Source: Oscillospiraceae bacterium
GTDB lineage: Bacteria > Bacillota > Clostridia > Oscillospirales > Acutalibacteraceae
Reading direction: 5' to 3'
Length of the DNA: 64,000 bases
Assembly: GCA_015065685.1 (NCBI GenBank)
Contig: SVPU01000002.1
Span: 62,001 to 126,000, forward strand
The translations under genes and the position numbers were made by a program. Below are positions 19,601 to 26,640 of this stretch, piece after piece; the stretch's first letter is position 1; each line of letters opens with the position of its first letter. The notes beneath the pieces were generated by a model, which made no database searches, was not told the DNA's origin, and was given only the letters and a program-made list of their open reading frames with translations.

Positions 19601-19857
19601 CTATCAGAAAGAAGTATACCCGCAAAACCGCCAACATTGCGGTCAACTGCATCACAAAGTCTTGTAAAACTAAGAACTTCTACGTTGCTTGAAGCTTTTT
19701 CACCAAGCAATTTAACAATTTCTTTTTCGCTTTCAAAAGAAAATTGTTCGGGCACCAATAGGCAACATTTATCACCTTTTTCAGATAAACTTTTTATCAT
19801 ATTTAAAATTGTAAAAGTTTTTCCCGAAGAGGGTTTTCCGAATATAAACTGAAGCAT
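16585..19857 (-). CDS. addB: ATP-dependent nuclease subunit B (AddB)
   Basis: Partner of AddA; has an inactivated helicase fold and a C-terminal nuclease with an iron-sulfur cluster. The N-terminal Walker A is FGKPSSGKTFTILN (residues 6-19). The nuclease motif IRIIDYKTGSKS is near 925. Candidate cluster ligands are a Cys in FYRCRFSFFC near 770 and the C-terminal CKYCDFASVC, matching the C...CX2CX5C layout known for AddB. Length 1090 is normal. The gene starts 83 bases after bofA. Confidence 0.95.
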   Translation of the reverse strand: MLQFIFGKPSSGKTFTILNMIKSLSEKGDKCCLLVPEQFSFESEKEIVKLLGEKASSNVEVLSFTRLCDAVDRNVGGFAGILLSDSDKLIFMKRALNEVSSDLTLWSKYSNSINFAKTMVDTISEFKINSISSTDLKILSDNVNEPTLKAKLNDISLIFESYDLLLGEKFIDPINNITKLYNDLQNFNFFDGKTVFIDSFKGFTGQQYKIIERVLTGAKDVYIALTNDVDKTAEYNLFANIRIAVSKIKAIAKKHGIKIADSITLNGSNFSNESLSFFEEFLKGEKGDSRKLNGVTVCKCATPFDEAEFVARNIRKLVRTKNYRYRDFCVIARDPETYKQLISAACKKNDVSVFYDARIPLYAFPLSRAAESAIKAIRFASEDILNFHKTGLGTLSFEEISLLENYVFIWNIKGEMWQRTWDMNPDGLVAEENKNSKNKIKLYEINEIRIKAITPLINFKNSIGKNAKSMTSALINLFDECGSFEKLINLSSKLSKIDKSYTYETLRQCYDEFIKILNSLVNSYGEKDITVSDYLETINLALSNADIGVIPQMLDEVTFGAADRIRPSRPKIAFILGVNQGVFPKAVQNSGVFNLIERKNLIEKYELEISDNSIFSAIDEEYLLYSNLCCASNEVYISYSEQTFDGQALEPSSLIKSLTDNFELELRTEPEKTLDINNLPETESALVSESYKRLRKQNSDFLTLAKALSENNNTVDFGVLDNTFEKKITSENAQKLFGKNITLSATKLDTFYRCRFSFFCKYGLRVKKIQPAEFDVMQKGTIVHFVLESLINEHKDNLSNLTDENLDALTEKYVKAYLDSVGGFASVIDERIEFLISRLIRSLKEVVRHIALELSQSDFKPVSCELKIGGENAEIDSPRFKYSNGEVSIIGSIDRVDEYNGYIRIIDYKTGSKSFKLPDILFGLNLQMLIYLYSITRGKGISDDFAAGILYQPSKRDLNNKGMAMNGLLQADEALYKAMEKDGNGEFVPKLYFNKDGSISKRASSYIESDGFKEIFDHLEKVMSKTGEIISSGDIAVSPIDGRETPACKYCDFASVCAFENAIPQRVPDLSNTEVFEQLRKEGNNEILSD

Positions 19858-19940
19858 TTTTTCACCAACCTTTAAACTTCTTTTATTTTAACACATTTTT
19901 TCACAATTTACGAGTAAATTTTATAAAATTTCAGTAATTC

Positions 19941-20210
19941 TTAAAAATTACTAAACAGTATTTGAAAAATTAACAATAAACAAACACCCGGTATTCCAAA
20001 CACCGATGCACCTATAACAGAAAAATAATTATACGGTATGTAAATTCCCGAAAATTTGCTTGTTAAATTTATCATTAAAAGTACAAAAACACCTAAAAAC
20101 GAATTAAAAAACAATGTTTTAATCGGTTTACCGCTTAAGATTGAAAAAATTACTATTATAAATGAAGAGAGCGCCAACAACACAATCGCAGCATATTTTA
20201 AAAAACTCAT
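19941..20210 (-). CDS. bofA: BofA family protein (pro-sigma-K processing inhibitor-like)
   Basis: An 89-residue membrane protein with three hydrophobic segments (about 5-27, 32-50, 65-87). It ends in the BofA-like region VIGASVFGIPGVCLLLIFQILF. In Bacillus, BofA holds back SpoIVFB so that pro-sigma-K is cleaved at the right time in the mother cell. The usual BofA neighbour recR is not here; addB follows and the cohesin gene precedes, separated by a terminator. The short length and hydrophobicity limit certainty, but the Gly-Ile-Pro-Gly C-terminal motif is characteristic. Confidence 0.82.
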   Translation of the reverse strand: MSFLKYAAIVLLALSSFIIVIFSILSGKPIKTLFFNSFLGVFVLLMINLTSKFSGIYIPYNYFSVIGASVFGIPGVCLLLIFQILFSNF

Positions 20211-20243
20211 ATAATCACCAAATTATTATATGCCGACTGTGTT

Positions 20244-20280
20244 TTAAAAAATAACCGTATCACCAAAAGATGATACGGTT
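20244..20280 (-). terminator. Intrinsic terminator after the cohesin gene
   Basis: A perfect 10-base stem AACCGTATCA/TGATACGGTT (20252-20261 and 20271-20280), loop of about 9 bases, followed on the minus strand by a T-rich run. It closes the dockerin-cohesin unit. Confidence 0.92.
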
Positions 20281-20286
20281 AAAATT

Positions 20287-21864
20287 TTACTCTTCCTCTT
20301 GTTCATCATCCTCTAAACCGATTAAATCATCAGTTTCTTCAGATTCGTCATAGTCTTCGTCCAAATCTTCAGTTTCAGAAGCAAATGAGAAATTGTTTAA
20401 TGAAACACTTTCAAACGGTTCGCTATCAAAATCAAAGGTTTCGATTTCATCTTCAATATTGTTGTCGCGTTTAAAAAGTTTCATAACCACTAAAACAATT
20501 AATACAATAGCAGCCACGAGTAATAAAGTAACGCTGATAACAATAACTTTTGCATTAACTGTTAATGAACTGAATCTATCAAAGAAACCGATTTCTTCAT
20601 CATCAATCGGCGCATCGGTTTGTTTGAAAGCCTTGAGTTCGGGGAAACGTTGCAAAACATTCTCGGCACTATCATATCTATAGAAAGAGTATTTACCATC
20701 ATTATAGCAATAAATATAATAGAAATCCGAAAGCGCAGAATCGGAATCAGAATAGCAACAAACATCGAATCCATTGATTCTTGTGTTAGAACGGTAATAA
20801 TTCTCAGGTACTGCTAATTCACTAGGTAAATCGGCCAAAATATAAGTAAACTCACCCTGAGTAATATAGGCTAATTTAGTAAATGTTTCGGTTTCTTCAT
20901 CATAAGTAAAAGGAACAAATTCTTCACTACCATCGGCCTTTAGGTAGAAAATCTCATAATTTTCCGCTTCATCAACCGCAACAGTAACAGTAGTCCCTTT
21001 GAACTCTTTTTCTTTAACTGTGAAACCTTTAAACAACTGAATTGTTGAAATATCGGATATTATGGTGTAAGGCGCACCTTCAACAGTGGCAGCAAACGGG
21101 TCTTCCGATACGGTTGGCTCGTCGCTCGAAGTGGGTTCATCTGCGGTTTCGCTACGTGTAATATTAATCGTATAAGTCTTTTGAGTACCGTCAGGTGCAG
21201 TTACAACAACAGTGCGCGTGTTAAGACCGATTTGAAGCTTGGGGGTACCTGTAACCTCAACCTTTGCATTTGCATCAGCCGCTCTTGCAGATACTCGGCA
21301 CTCGGTAACAGAATTAGCAACTGCAACATCATAGGTTGTGCGGTCGGGCGAAAAACTAGGAGTTAATTTAATATTAATTAAAGAAAGTGCTCTTAGATTG
21401 GCATTGGAAGAAAGAGTTGCGTCAACCACAGATAAAGATGCTGATGCGCCTGCAATCGTAACATCTTTTAAATTTGGTGGAACTCCGTCCGACATGCCAC
21501 CACTTACTTTGATATTAGAAGAACCAGCTTTAAGAGCTTTGAATACCAGTTTATGACTAGATAAAGTAACAGGTTCGGCAACACTATGAGTAACATAAAT
21601 TTTAGCAACGCCAGCGCCGCCCCCAGTACCGCCACTAACATATTCTAAAACCTCAGGATTATAGGTAACCTCTAAGGTAACAACCGATATTGCCTCACCT
21701 TTTACCGAAACAGTTACATTAATTTCATCGCCCGGATTATAAGTTTTATTTTCAAAATTTATATAGGTTTCACCTTGAGCGAAACAATTTATTGGTAGTA
21801 TAGAAAGTGATAATACAAAAATAAAAACCAGCGATAAGACGATACTTAAAATTTTTCTTTTCAT
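20287..21864 (-). CDS. Membrane-anchored cohesin-domain protein with cadherin-like module
   Basis: A 525-residue surface protein. A Sec signal peptide (about 1-29) is followed by a cohesin-like domain (about 31-150): YNPGDEINVTVSV, then LEVTYNPEVLEYVSGG, the strand pattern of cellulosomal cohesins. Next is a cadherin-like beta-sandwich (about 155-240, LTPSFSPDRTTYDVAV), a Ser/Thr/Glu/Pro linker, a Tyr-rich domain I do not recognise (about 262-430), one transmembrane helix (about 440-465) and a 60-residue very acidic cytoplasmic tail ending EQEEE. The layout is a type I membrane receptor presenting a cohesin outside. The gene begins 42 bases after the dockerin-tagged glucosaminidase with no terminator between. 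Inference: it holds that enzyme at the membrane. Confidence 0.82.
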   Translation of the reverse strand: MKRKILSIVLSLVFIFVLSLSILPINCFAQGETYINFENKTYNPGDEINVTVSVKGEAISVVTLEVTYNPEVLEYVSGGTGGGAGVAKIYVTHSVAEPVTLSSHKLVFKALKAGSSNIKVSGGMSDGVPPNLKDVTIAGASASLSVVDATLSSNANLRALSLINIKLTPSFSPDRTTYDVAVANSVTECRVSARAADANAKVEVTGTPKLQIGLNTRTVVVTAPDGTQKTYTINITRSETADEPTSSDEPTVSEDPFAATVEGAPYTIISDISTIQLFKGFTVKEKEFKGTTVTVAVDEAENYEIFYLKADGSEEFVPFTYDEETETFTKLAYITQGEFTYILADLPSELAVPENYYRSNTRINGFDVCCYSDSDSALSDFYYIYCYNDGKYSFYRYDSAENVLQRFPELKAFKQTDAPIDDEEIGFFDRFSSLTVNAKVIVISVTLLLVAAIVLIVLVVMKLFKRDNNIEDEIETFDFDSEPFESVSLNNFSFASETEDLDEDYDESEETDDLIGLEDDEQEEE

Positions 21865-21906
21865 AACAAAACCTCATTTATAAGAAATAATGTAATATTT
21901 AATATA

Positions 21907-23709
21907 TTATAAAGGATATTTAATCGGGTCATATAAATACCAAACCAATAAACCAATATCAGCTGCGGTAATTTTTCCATCGTTATTAACATCAGCATTT
22001 CTTTTACCAGAAGAAGATAAACCATATTTATTAGAATCATATAAATGCCAAATAATTAAACCAATATCAGATGCAGTAATATTACCGTCGTTATTCGTAT
22101 CACCCTTGTTGTATGTTGGTTGAGGTGGCGCAGGCGGCTCAACGGGAGGTGAAACCGTTGTAACTGTGAGCTTGCAAGCGGTATCTGCAAAAACATTTAT
22201 AAAATAATTTGTAACATAACCTGTCTCGGCAGAAACCTTCAGTGAAATCAGATTATATCCTGCATTAATGTTGAAATAAGGCTGTCCCGCATAAGAAGCA
22301 TTCACAACCGGTTTAACATAAATGCTTGCATCACCGTTTAGATACAAATCGTAACTGTAATTATACATTGAGAAAGACGGTGTGAGGCCTATAGCAGAAA
22401 TGTTCTCAAAATAATAATTATTTTTATAGGAATTTTTTATTGGTTGATTTGAAACAACATCAGGCATTGATGAAAAAACAGGAATTTTAAAGTTCAACAC
22501 AAAATCGGTTGCATCCTGATAGGTTTTAGCAAGTGATACACCTTTCGAGCGCGCATCATGAACTGCCTGTGCATATTGATGCCACAAACGGTCGGGATTA
22601 TGGACATTGAAATCTTGATAATAATAAGTATCCTGTCCCGATGAGATATAGTTGTTCGAAAGGAATTTCGCACCACCGATAATAGCAGCCGAGCGTGTGT
22701 TCCAATTTTCTTGCTTAGCACGTTTTAAACCGTTAAGCAAAACTGCTGAAGCATCTCCACCAGAGGCACCGATATTAAAGAAATTATAATATCCGTAATA
22801 TTCATTGTTAGCACCGGTATACACGCCGGAAACCATATTACTAACACTCGTTCCAATTTCTTGGCGGATTTTTGAAGCTAATATATAAGGGCTAACACCC
22901 GAGCTTTGTGCAGCAGCCATAATAACCTTTGCATAAGAGCCTCCGTAAGCCGTGTCGTTAGGGTCGTTATAACCGTTTTCCATAAAGGTGCCTTTAATAA
23001 TTTTTAAAACACCCGCTTCATTTTGAACGGCAGGGTTATACCCTTGTTGCAAGAACATATAAATTTCGCTCGAATTAAGGAAGTTGCGCGGGTCCATATA
23101 ATAAGCAATGAGTTCTCTTGAAGCAGCTGCCCAATTACCGTTAGTTACAACCCACTCATTCTTAGACCAATCAAAAGCACCGGGTCCCATAGAAAGCCAA
23201 GAAATCGCATCTGAAGAGAAGCTTGTTTGTTTTCGCATATTAATCGACTGCAGTGCAACCGCCTCATCAAATGTCATAGCAACGGGATCGGGAATAAAAT
23301 CCCAATTAGGATACGCTGCATGAAGTGAACGCAATGCATTGTGATAGCTTGCAGGAAAGGCTTGTAATTTGGTTTCAAAATCACCGTCGGGGTTATATGT
23401 TACAATTCTAATATATGACGGATCGTAAAATATATATCCCGTTACTTGCTGTGTTCCGTTATGGTATGTAATCTGATACCAGATGCTATCACCCGTTTGA
23501 ACAGAGGAAAGAACGGTAGCGCTGGTATAGGAAAGCTTCTCAATTACAGGAAATGTTGTTGCAGGGCCTGTTCTAACATTAACATTATCGCCCTCGATAT
23601 ATGCAGTGGTTACTGTTGCAGCAGATGTGAAATTGCAGCTATAAAGTGCCGAAGTGAGAAGCAACACAACCGCTAAAAAAACCGATAATGATTTTTTAAA
23701 ACTTTTCAT
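21907..23709 (-). CDS. Secreted glucosaminidase with SH3 and dockerin domains
   Basis: A 600-residue exported cell-wall hydrolase. A signal peptide (about 1-31) is followed by a bacterial SH3 domain (about 35-105, NVNVRTGPATTFPVI). The glucosaminidase domain (about 240-395) has the likely catalytic Glu in ASKIRQEIGTS and YYGYYNFFNIGA. Then come a beta-sandwich (about 430-510, LTPSFSMYNYSYD), a Pro-rich linker (PPVEPPAPPQP) and a type I dockerin (533-600) with two calcium loops, DTNNDGNITASD and DVNNDGKITAAD. The glucosaminidase family cleaves the peptidoglycan GlcNAc-MurNAc link. The dockerin should bind a cohesin; one is encoded by the next gene. SALYSC is a poor lipobox, so ordinary secretion is favoured. 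Confidence 0.88.
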   Translation of the reverse strand: MKSFKKSLSVFLAVVLLLTSALYSCNFTSAATVTTAYIEGDNVNVRTGPATTFPVIEKLSYTSATVLSSVQTGDSIWYQITYHNGTQQVTGYIFYDPSYIRIVTYNPDGDFETKLQAFPASYHNALRSLHAAYPNWDFIPDPVAMTFDEAVALQSINMRKQTSFSSDAISWLSMGPGAFDWSKNEWVVTNGNWAAASRELIAYYMDPRNFLNSSEIYMFLQQGYNPAVQNEAGVLKIIKGTFMENGYNDPNDTAYGGSYAKVIMAAAQSSGVSPYILASKIRQEIGTSVSNMVSGVYTGANNEYYGYYNFFNIGASGGDASAVLLNGLKRAKQENWNTRSAAIIGGAKFLSNNYISSGQDTYYYQDFNVHNPDRLWHQYAQAVHDARSKGVSLAKTYQDATDFVLNFKIPVFSSMPDVVSNQPIKNSYKNNYYFENISAIGLTPSFSMYNYSYDLYLNGDASIYVKPVVNASYAGQPYFNINAGYNLISLKVSAETGYVTNYFINVFADTACKLTVTTVSPPVEPPAPPQPTYNKGDTNNDGNITASDIGLIIWHLYDSNKYGLSSSGKRNADVNNDGKITAADIGLLVWYLYDPIKYPL

Positions 23710-23749
23710 TAAAATACCTCACAAATAAATTTATGAAACATACAAATTT

Positions 23750-23778
23750 ATTATATCTTTTTTCGGCAAATGTGTCAA
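23750..23778 (-). promoter_or_regulatory. Sigma-A promoter of the dockerin-cohesin operon
   Basis: TTGACA (23773-23778), 17-base spacer, TATAAT (23750-23755): both boxes match consensus exactly, predicting strong vegetative expression. The start codon is about 35 bases downstream of the -10. Confidence 0.9.
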
Positions 23779-23819
23779 CCGAATTCGACAAAAAAATATT
23801 ACTAAAATTCCCAATAATT

Positions 23820-23851
23820 ACAAAAACGACCTTACTTTTCGTAAAGCCGTT
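23820..23851 (-). terminator. Intrinsic terminator ending the nusB-to-HAD operon
   Basis: On the minus strand GGCTTTAC-GAAAA-GTAAGGTC forms an 8-base stem with G-U pairs, followed by GTTTTTG. It lies just after the HAD phosphatase stop and before the dockerin promoter. Confidence 0.75.
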
Positions 23852-23857
23852 TAAATA

Positions 23858-24643
23858 CTATAATCCTTTTGCAATGCTGACAATATCACCAACACCGTCT
23901 AAAACAATTGATGGACGGTAACCATAGGTTTTAAGCGTTTCTCTTGTGGAAACGCCCGAAAGCACGAGCACAGTTGACATACCGCTTTCAAGACCCGAAA
24001 TAATATCAGTGTCCATTCGGTCTCCAACCATAACCGCCTCTGCAGAGTGGCAATGCAAAAGCTTGAGACCTGTTCGCATCATTAACGGGTTTGGTTTGCC
24101 GCAGAAATATGCCTTTTTACCCGTAGCAATCTCAATAGGTGCTACCAAGGCGCCACAAGCGGGCATAATGCCGTTTTCAACCGGTCCCGAAACATCGGAA
24201 TTCGCACCAATCAGCTTAGCACCACCCAAAACAAGATTGGTGGCCTTAGTCAAAGAATCCAAAGAATAAGATTTACCCTCGCCAACCACAACATAATCGG
24301 GATTAACATCATTCATTGTGATTCCCGCATCATATAAAGCGTTAAAAAGACCCGCTTCTCCGATTGCATAAACAGAGCAACCAGGTGCTTGCTCCTTTAA
24401 AAATGAAGCCGTTGCCAAGGCGCTTGTATAAAAACGCTCCTCGGGAACTTCAAGGCCCATTCTCGCAAGCTTCTGCTGCAGCTCGCGAGGAGTGTAACCG
24501 CTGTTGTTTGTCAAAAATAGATATTCCTTTTTCTCTTCTTGCAACCAGTTTATAAATTCAACAACACCCGGTAAAATCTTATTTCCGTGATATATAACAC
24601 CGTCCATATCACAAATAAAACCTTTTTTTGCATTAAAATCCAT
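23858..24643 (-). CDS. HAD-superfamily IIA phosphatase (NagD/p-nitrophenylphosphatase-like)
   Basis: Cytosolic phosphatase of 261 residues. HAD motif I is CDMDGVIYHG (residues 11-20), with the nucleophile Asp and acid/base Asp. Motif II is LTNNSG near 59, and motif IV is MVGDRMDTDI near 210. The large C2 cap insertion and the CGKPNP segment near 175 mark subfamily IIA (NagD, AraL). Substrate is unknown; relatives hydrolyse sugar or nucleotide phosphates. It starts 9 bases after the DUF1015 gene and is the last gene before a terminator, so it probably ends the long nusB operon. Confidence 0.87.
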   Translation of the reverse strand: MDFNAKKGFICDMDGVIYHGNKILPGVVEFINWLQEEKKEYLFLTNNSGYTPRELQQKLARMGLEVPEERFYTSALATASFLKEQAPGCSVYAIGEAGLFNALYDAGITMNDVNPDYVVVGEGKSYSLDSLTKATNLVLGGAKLIGANSDVSGPVENGIMPACGALVAPIEIATGKKAYFCGKPNPLMMRTGLKLLHCHSAEAVMVGDRMDTDIISGLESGMSTVLVLSGVSTRETLKTYGYRPSIVLDGVGDIVSIAKGL

Positions 24644-24652
24644 AGTATACCT

Positions 24653-25843
24653 CTATTTTATAATTCGAGCTTCTAAATAGAAGCGTTTATCATCTGCACA
24701 ACCCATAGAAAATGTTTTTCTCGGTAGTGAGCCATCCTGTGAAACAGCTTTAAATAAATCAGATTTACCCATGCCCTCAAAAATAAAGCCCAAAGTATTT
24801 TCATTTTTGCAAAGCTGTCGCACAGAATCTGTTCCGTGTATATAGTCGATAGTTATACCCTTTTCTCTGATATAGCCATCAAGAAAGGTTTGAAGTGTGG
24901 CAACACACAAGGTGCCCTTTCCTTTAACTGAAATTTCTTTCTCGATTTCACCATAAACACAGGTAAATTTCTGCGCATCTTCTCCAAAATATTCGCCGCC
25001 GCACCAAGCAACAAAGTCTGCCATAACACTTTTGGCATCAGCGCCGAAAAGCACGCGGTAAATCGGCTCAAATTCGAGCGAGTTATCATGAATATTAACA
25101 ACCTCAACCAAGGCGTAGCGACTTCCCTTGCCCATTTTATAGCATTCCTTAGCAGTCGCAAGCGAATGGTTACCGTCGCCCACAGCGTAAACCAAGCCAT
25201 CGGCACTATTTTTAGATAATTCCAATAATGCATTCTGCACATTAGTTATGTAATCCGAAGGCAAAGAATATCCAATAATCGAGCCCGCATTTTGCATCAG
25301 GGTAAAATCATAAACCTTTTCAAGCGCCCCAGTCGCCTCAACGCAACCGAAAACTGTATTTTGCGGGTCATCAATCAGCATCATAATATGAGGAATTTCA
25401 AGCACAGCATCCTTTCTGATTTCAACACGCGGCGGAATTCGTTCTAGCACGGTCTCTTCTGTTGCTCTTGTTGCGGTTTTAGCTCCTTTTTTATAAGAAT
25501 AATCCTCTAAATCAATGAGTCCAACAAGACCCTTACGAACCTTGCCGTTTTTCAAAGTTCTTTGAGTATAAATGATAGAGTTTTCAATCGTTTTAAAAAC
25601 ATTGTCAGACAAATAATCATTCATTGTCTGATTAATTTTTTTAATTTTTTCAGAATCATCATCACTAAGATACGCCTCAGGCAAAATAATATTTAAAGCC
25701 GATGGCGCACAACCCACCGTTTCCTTAACTTTCTCCCAATACTCAGGTTCTGAAGTATATTGGTCGCAAGCAATAACCGACCACAAATGTGCATCCTTTT
25801 TCGGCAATAAAATGTTGGCCGGTAAGAGAAATTGTTTTTCCAT
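24653..25843 (-). CDS. DUF1015 family protein
   Basis: A 396-residue cytosolic protein. N-terminal LPANILLPKKDAHLWSVIACDQYTSEPEYW and the central VGDGNHSLATAKE (near 205) match the DUF1015 pattern, in which a D-G-(H/N)-H motif is conserved. Some members of this group, such as archaeal SerK and SbnI, are free-serine kinases. Whether this subfamily has that activity is not known, and the GDGNHS form differs from the more common DGHHRY. It is flanked at 9-16 bases by a HAD phosphatase and a lipoprotein gene, which gives no clear pathway. Confidence 0.78.
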   Translation of the reverse strand: MEKQFLLPANILLPKKDAHLWSVIACDQYTSEPEYWEKVKETVGCAPSALNIILPEAYLSDDDSEKIKKINQTMNDYLSDNVFKTIENSIIYTQRTLKNGKVRKGLVGLIDLEDYSYKKGAKTATRATEETVLERIPPRVEIRKDAVLEIPHIMMLIDDPQNTVFGCVEATGALEKVYDFTLMQNAGSIIGYSLPSDYITNVQNALLELSKNSADGLVYAVGDGNHSLATAKECYKMGKGSRYALVEVVNIHDNSLEFEPIYRVLFGADAKSVMADFVAWCGGEYFGEDAQKFTCVYGEIEKEISVKGKGTLCVATLQTFLDGYIREKGITIDYIHGTDSVRQLCKNENTLGFIFEGMGKSDLFKAVSQDGSLPRKTFSMGCADDKRFYLEARIIK

Positions 25844-25859
25844 AAAAAGCTCCTTAAAC

Positions 25860-26603
25860 CTATTTGTAGCACGAAAACTCGATTGCTGTAATTAAATCGT
25901 CAACCGGATTAATATAAACCGTGATGCCGTTTCTACGGTCTTTTTTAGTAACAAAATAATCAAGATAATATGATGTATCAGAAACCTTATAGAAATGTGA
26001 TGGGGTTCCCAATGTATCAACAATATCTGTTATTGCCATTGTGTTTGTAATACCATTAACAGAAAAACTGTTATATGCAGCATTGTTTAAATAAAAATCG
26101 TTCATAATTTTGAACTTAACTATATTACAATCTTTAATTTTTCTTGAAGAGCGCGATGAATTAAAGAATTGTGCATAAATTTTCGCACCATTTTCATTAA
26201 TGAAAACCACATCAACAGTCTCATAAGTGAAAATGAGTGAATTTCCATCATAAGCATTTCCCTCTGCGATTTGCCAACCAATCTCTTCAAGCTTGCTCAT
26301 TCTCATTGGAACAGTAAATTCATCGCCAGCAAAGGTAGCATCAATCTCGAATTTCTTGCCGAGATAAATATTCGCATAATTTTCTTCATCAAAAAGGCTG
26401 ATATCAAAATAATTAGACATTACTCTATCGAGAGACATAATTGTAGTGTCAACATTTTCATCAGCGATATTTTCGGCTTCCTTATCAGTAACCTCCTCCA
26501 CCGAGGAAACACCGTAGTCATCATCAACAGGACTACACGCCGCAGCAGAAAAAATCAAAAGAACCGAAATAATAAGACAAAATATTTTAGTGGTTTTTTT
26601 CAT
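25860..26603 (-). CDS. Predicted lipoprotein of unknown function
   Basis: A 247-residue protein with a lipoprotein signal peptide ending in the lipobox AAAC near residue 23, so it is likely anchored outside the membrane. After an acidic linker (about 25-55), the body has strand-rich segments and a conserved-looking C-terminal region (NAAYNSFSVNGI, IVDTLGTPSHFY, then YFVTKKDRRNGITVYI). The LGTPS segment recalls small secreted beta-rich lipoproteins, but I cannot name a family. It lies between an alpha/beta hydrolase and a DUF1015 gene on the same strand. Confidence 0.72.
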   Translation of the reverse strand: MKKTTKIFCLIISVLLIFSAAACSPVDDDYGVSSVEEVTDKEAENIADENVDTTIMSLDRVMSNYFDISLFDEENYANIYLGKKFEIDATFAGDEFTVPMRMSKLEEIGWQIAEGNAYDGNSLIFTYETVDVVFINENGAKIYAQFFNSSRSSRKIKDCNIVKFKIMNDFYLNNAAYNSFSVNGITNTMAITDIVDTLGTPSHFYKVSDTSYYLDYFVTKKDRRNGITVYINPVDDLITAIEFSCYK

Positions 26604-26640
26604 CGAATCACTCCATACTAAAAATTATTTTTAATTAAAT

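Noticed and set aside
13104-19857. AddAB as part of an antiphage island
   Set aside because: AddAB is standard recombinational repair in Firmicutes, and no restriction, CRISPR or other defence genes lie beside it.
20225-20252. CATATAAT ahead of bofA, resembling a sigma-E or sigma-A -10 box
   Set aside because: It would start transcription within or next to the bofA ribosome site, and no good -35 is present.
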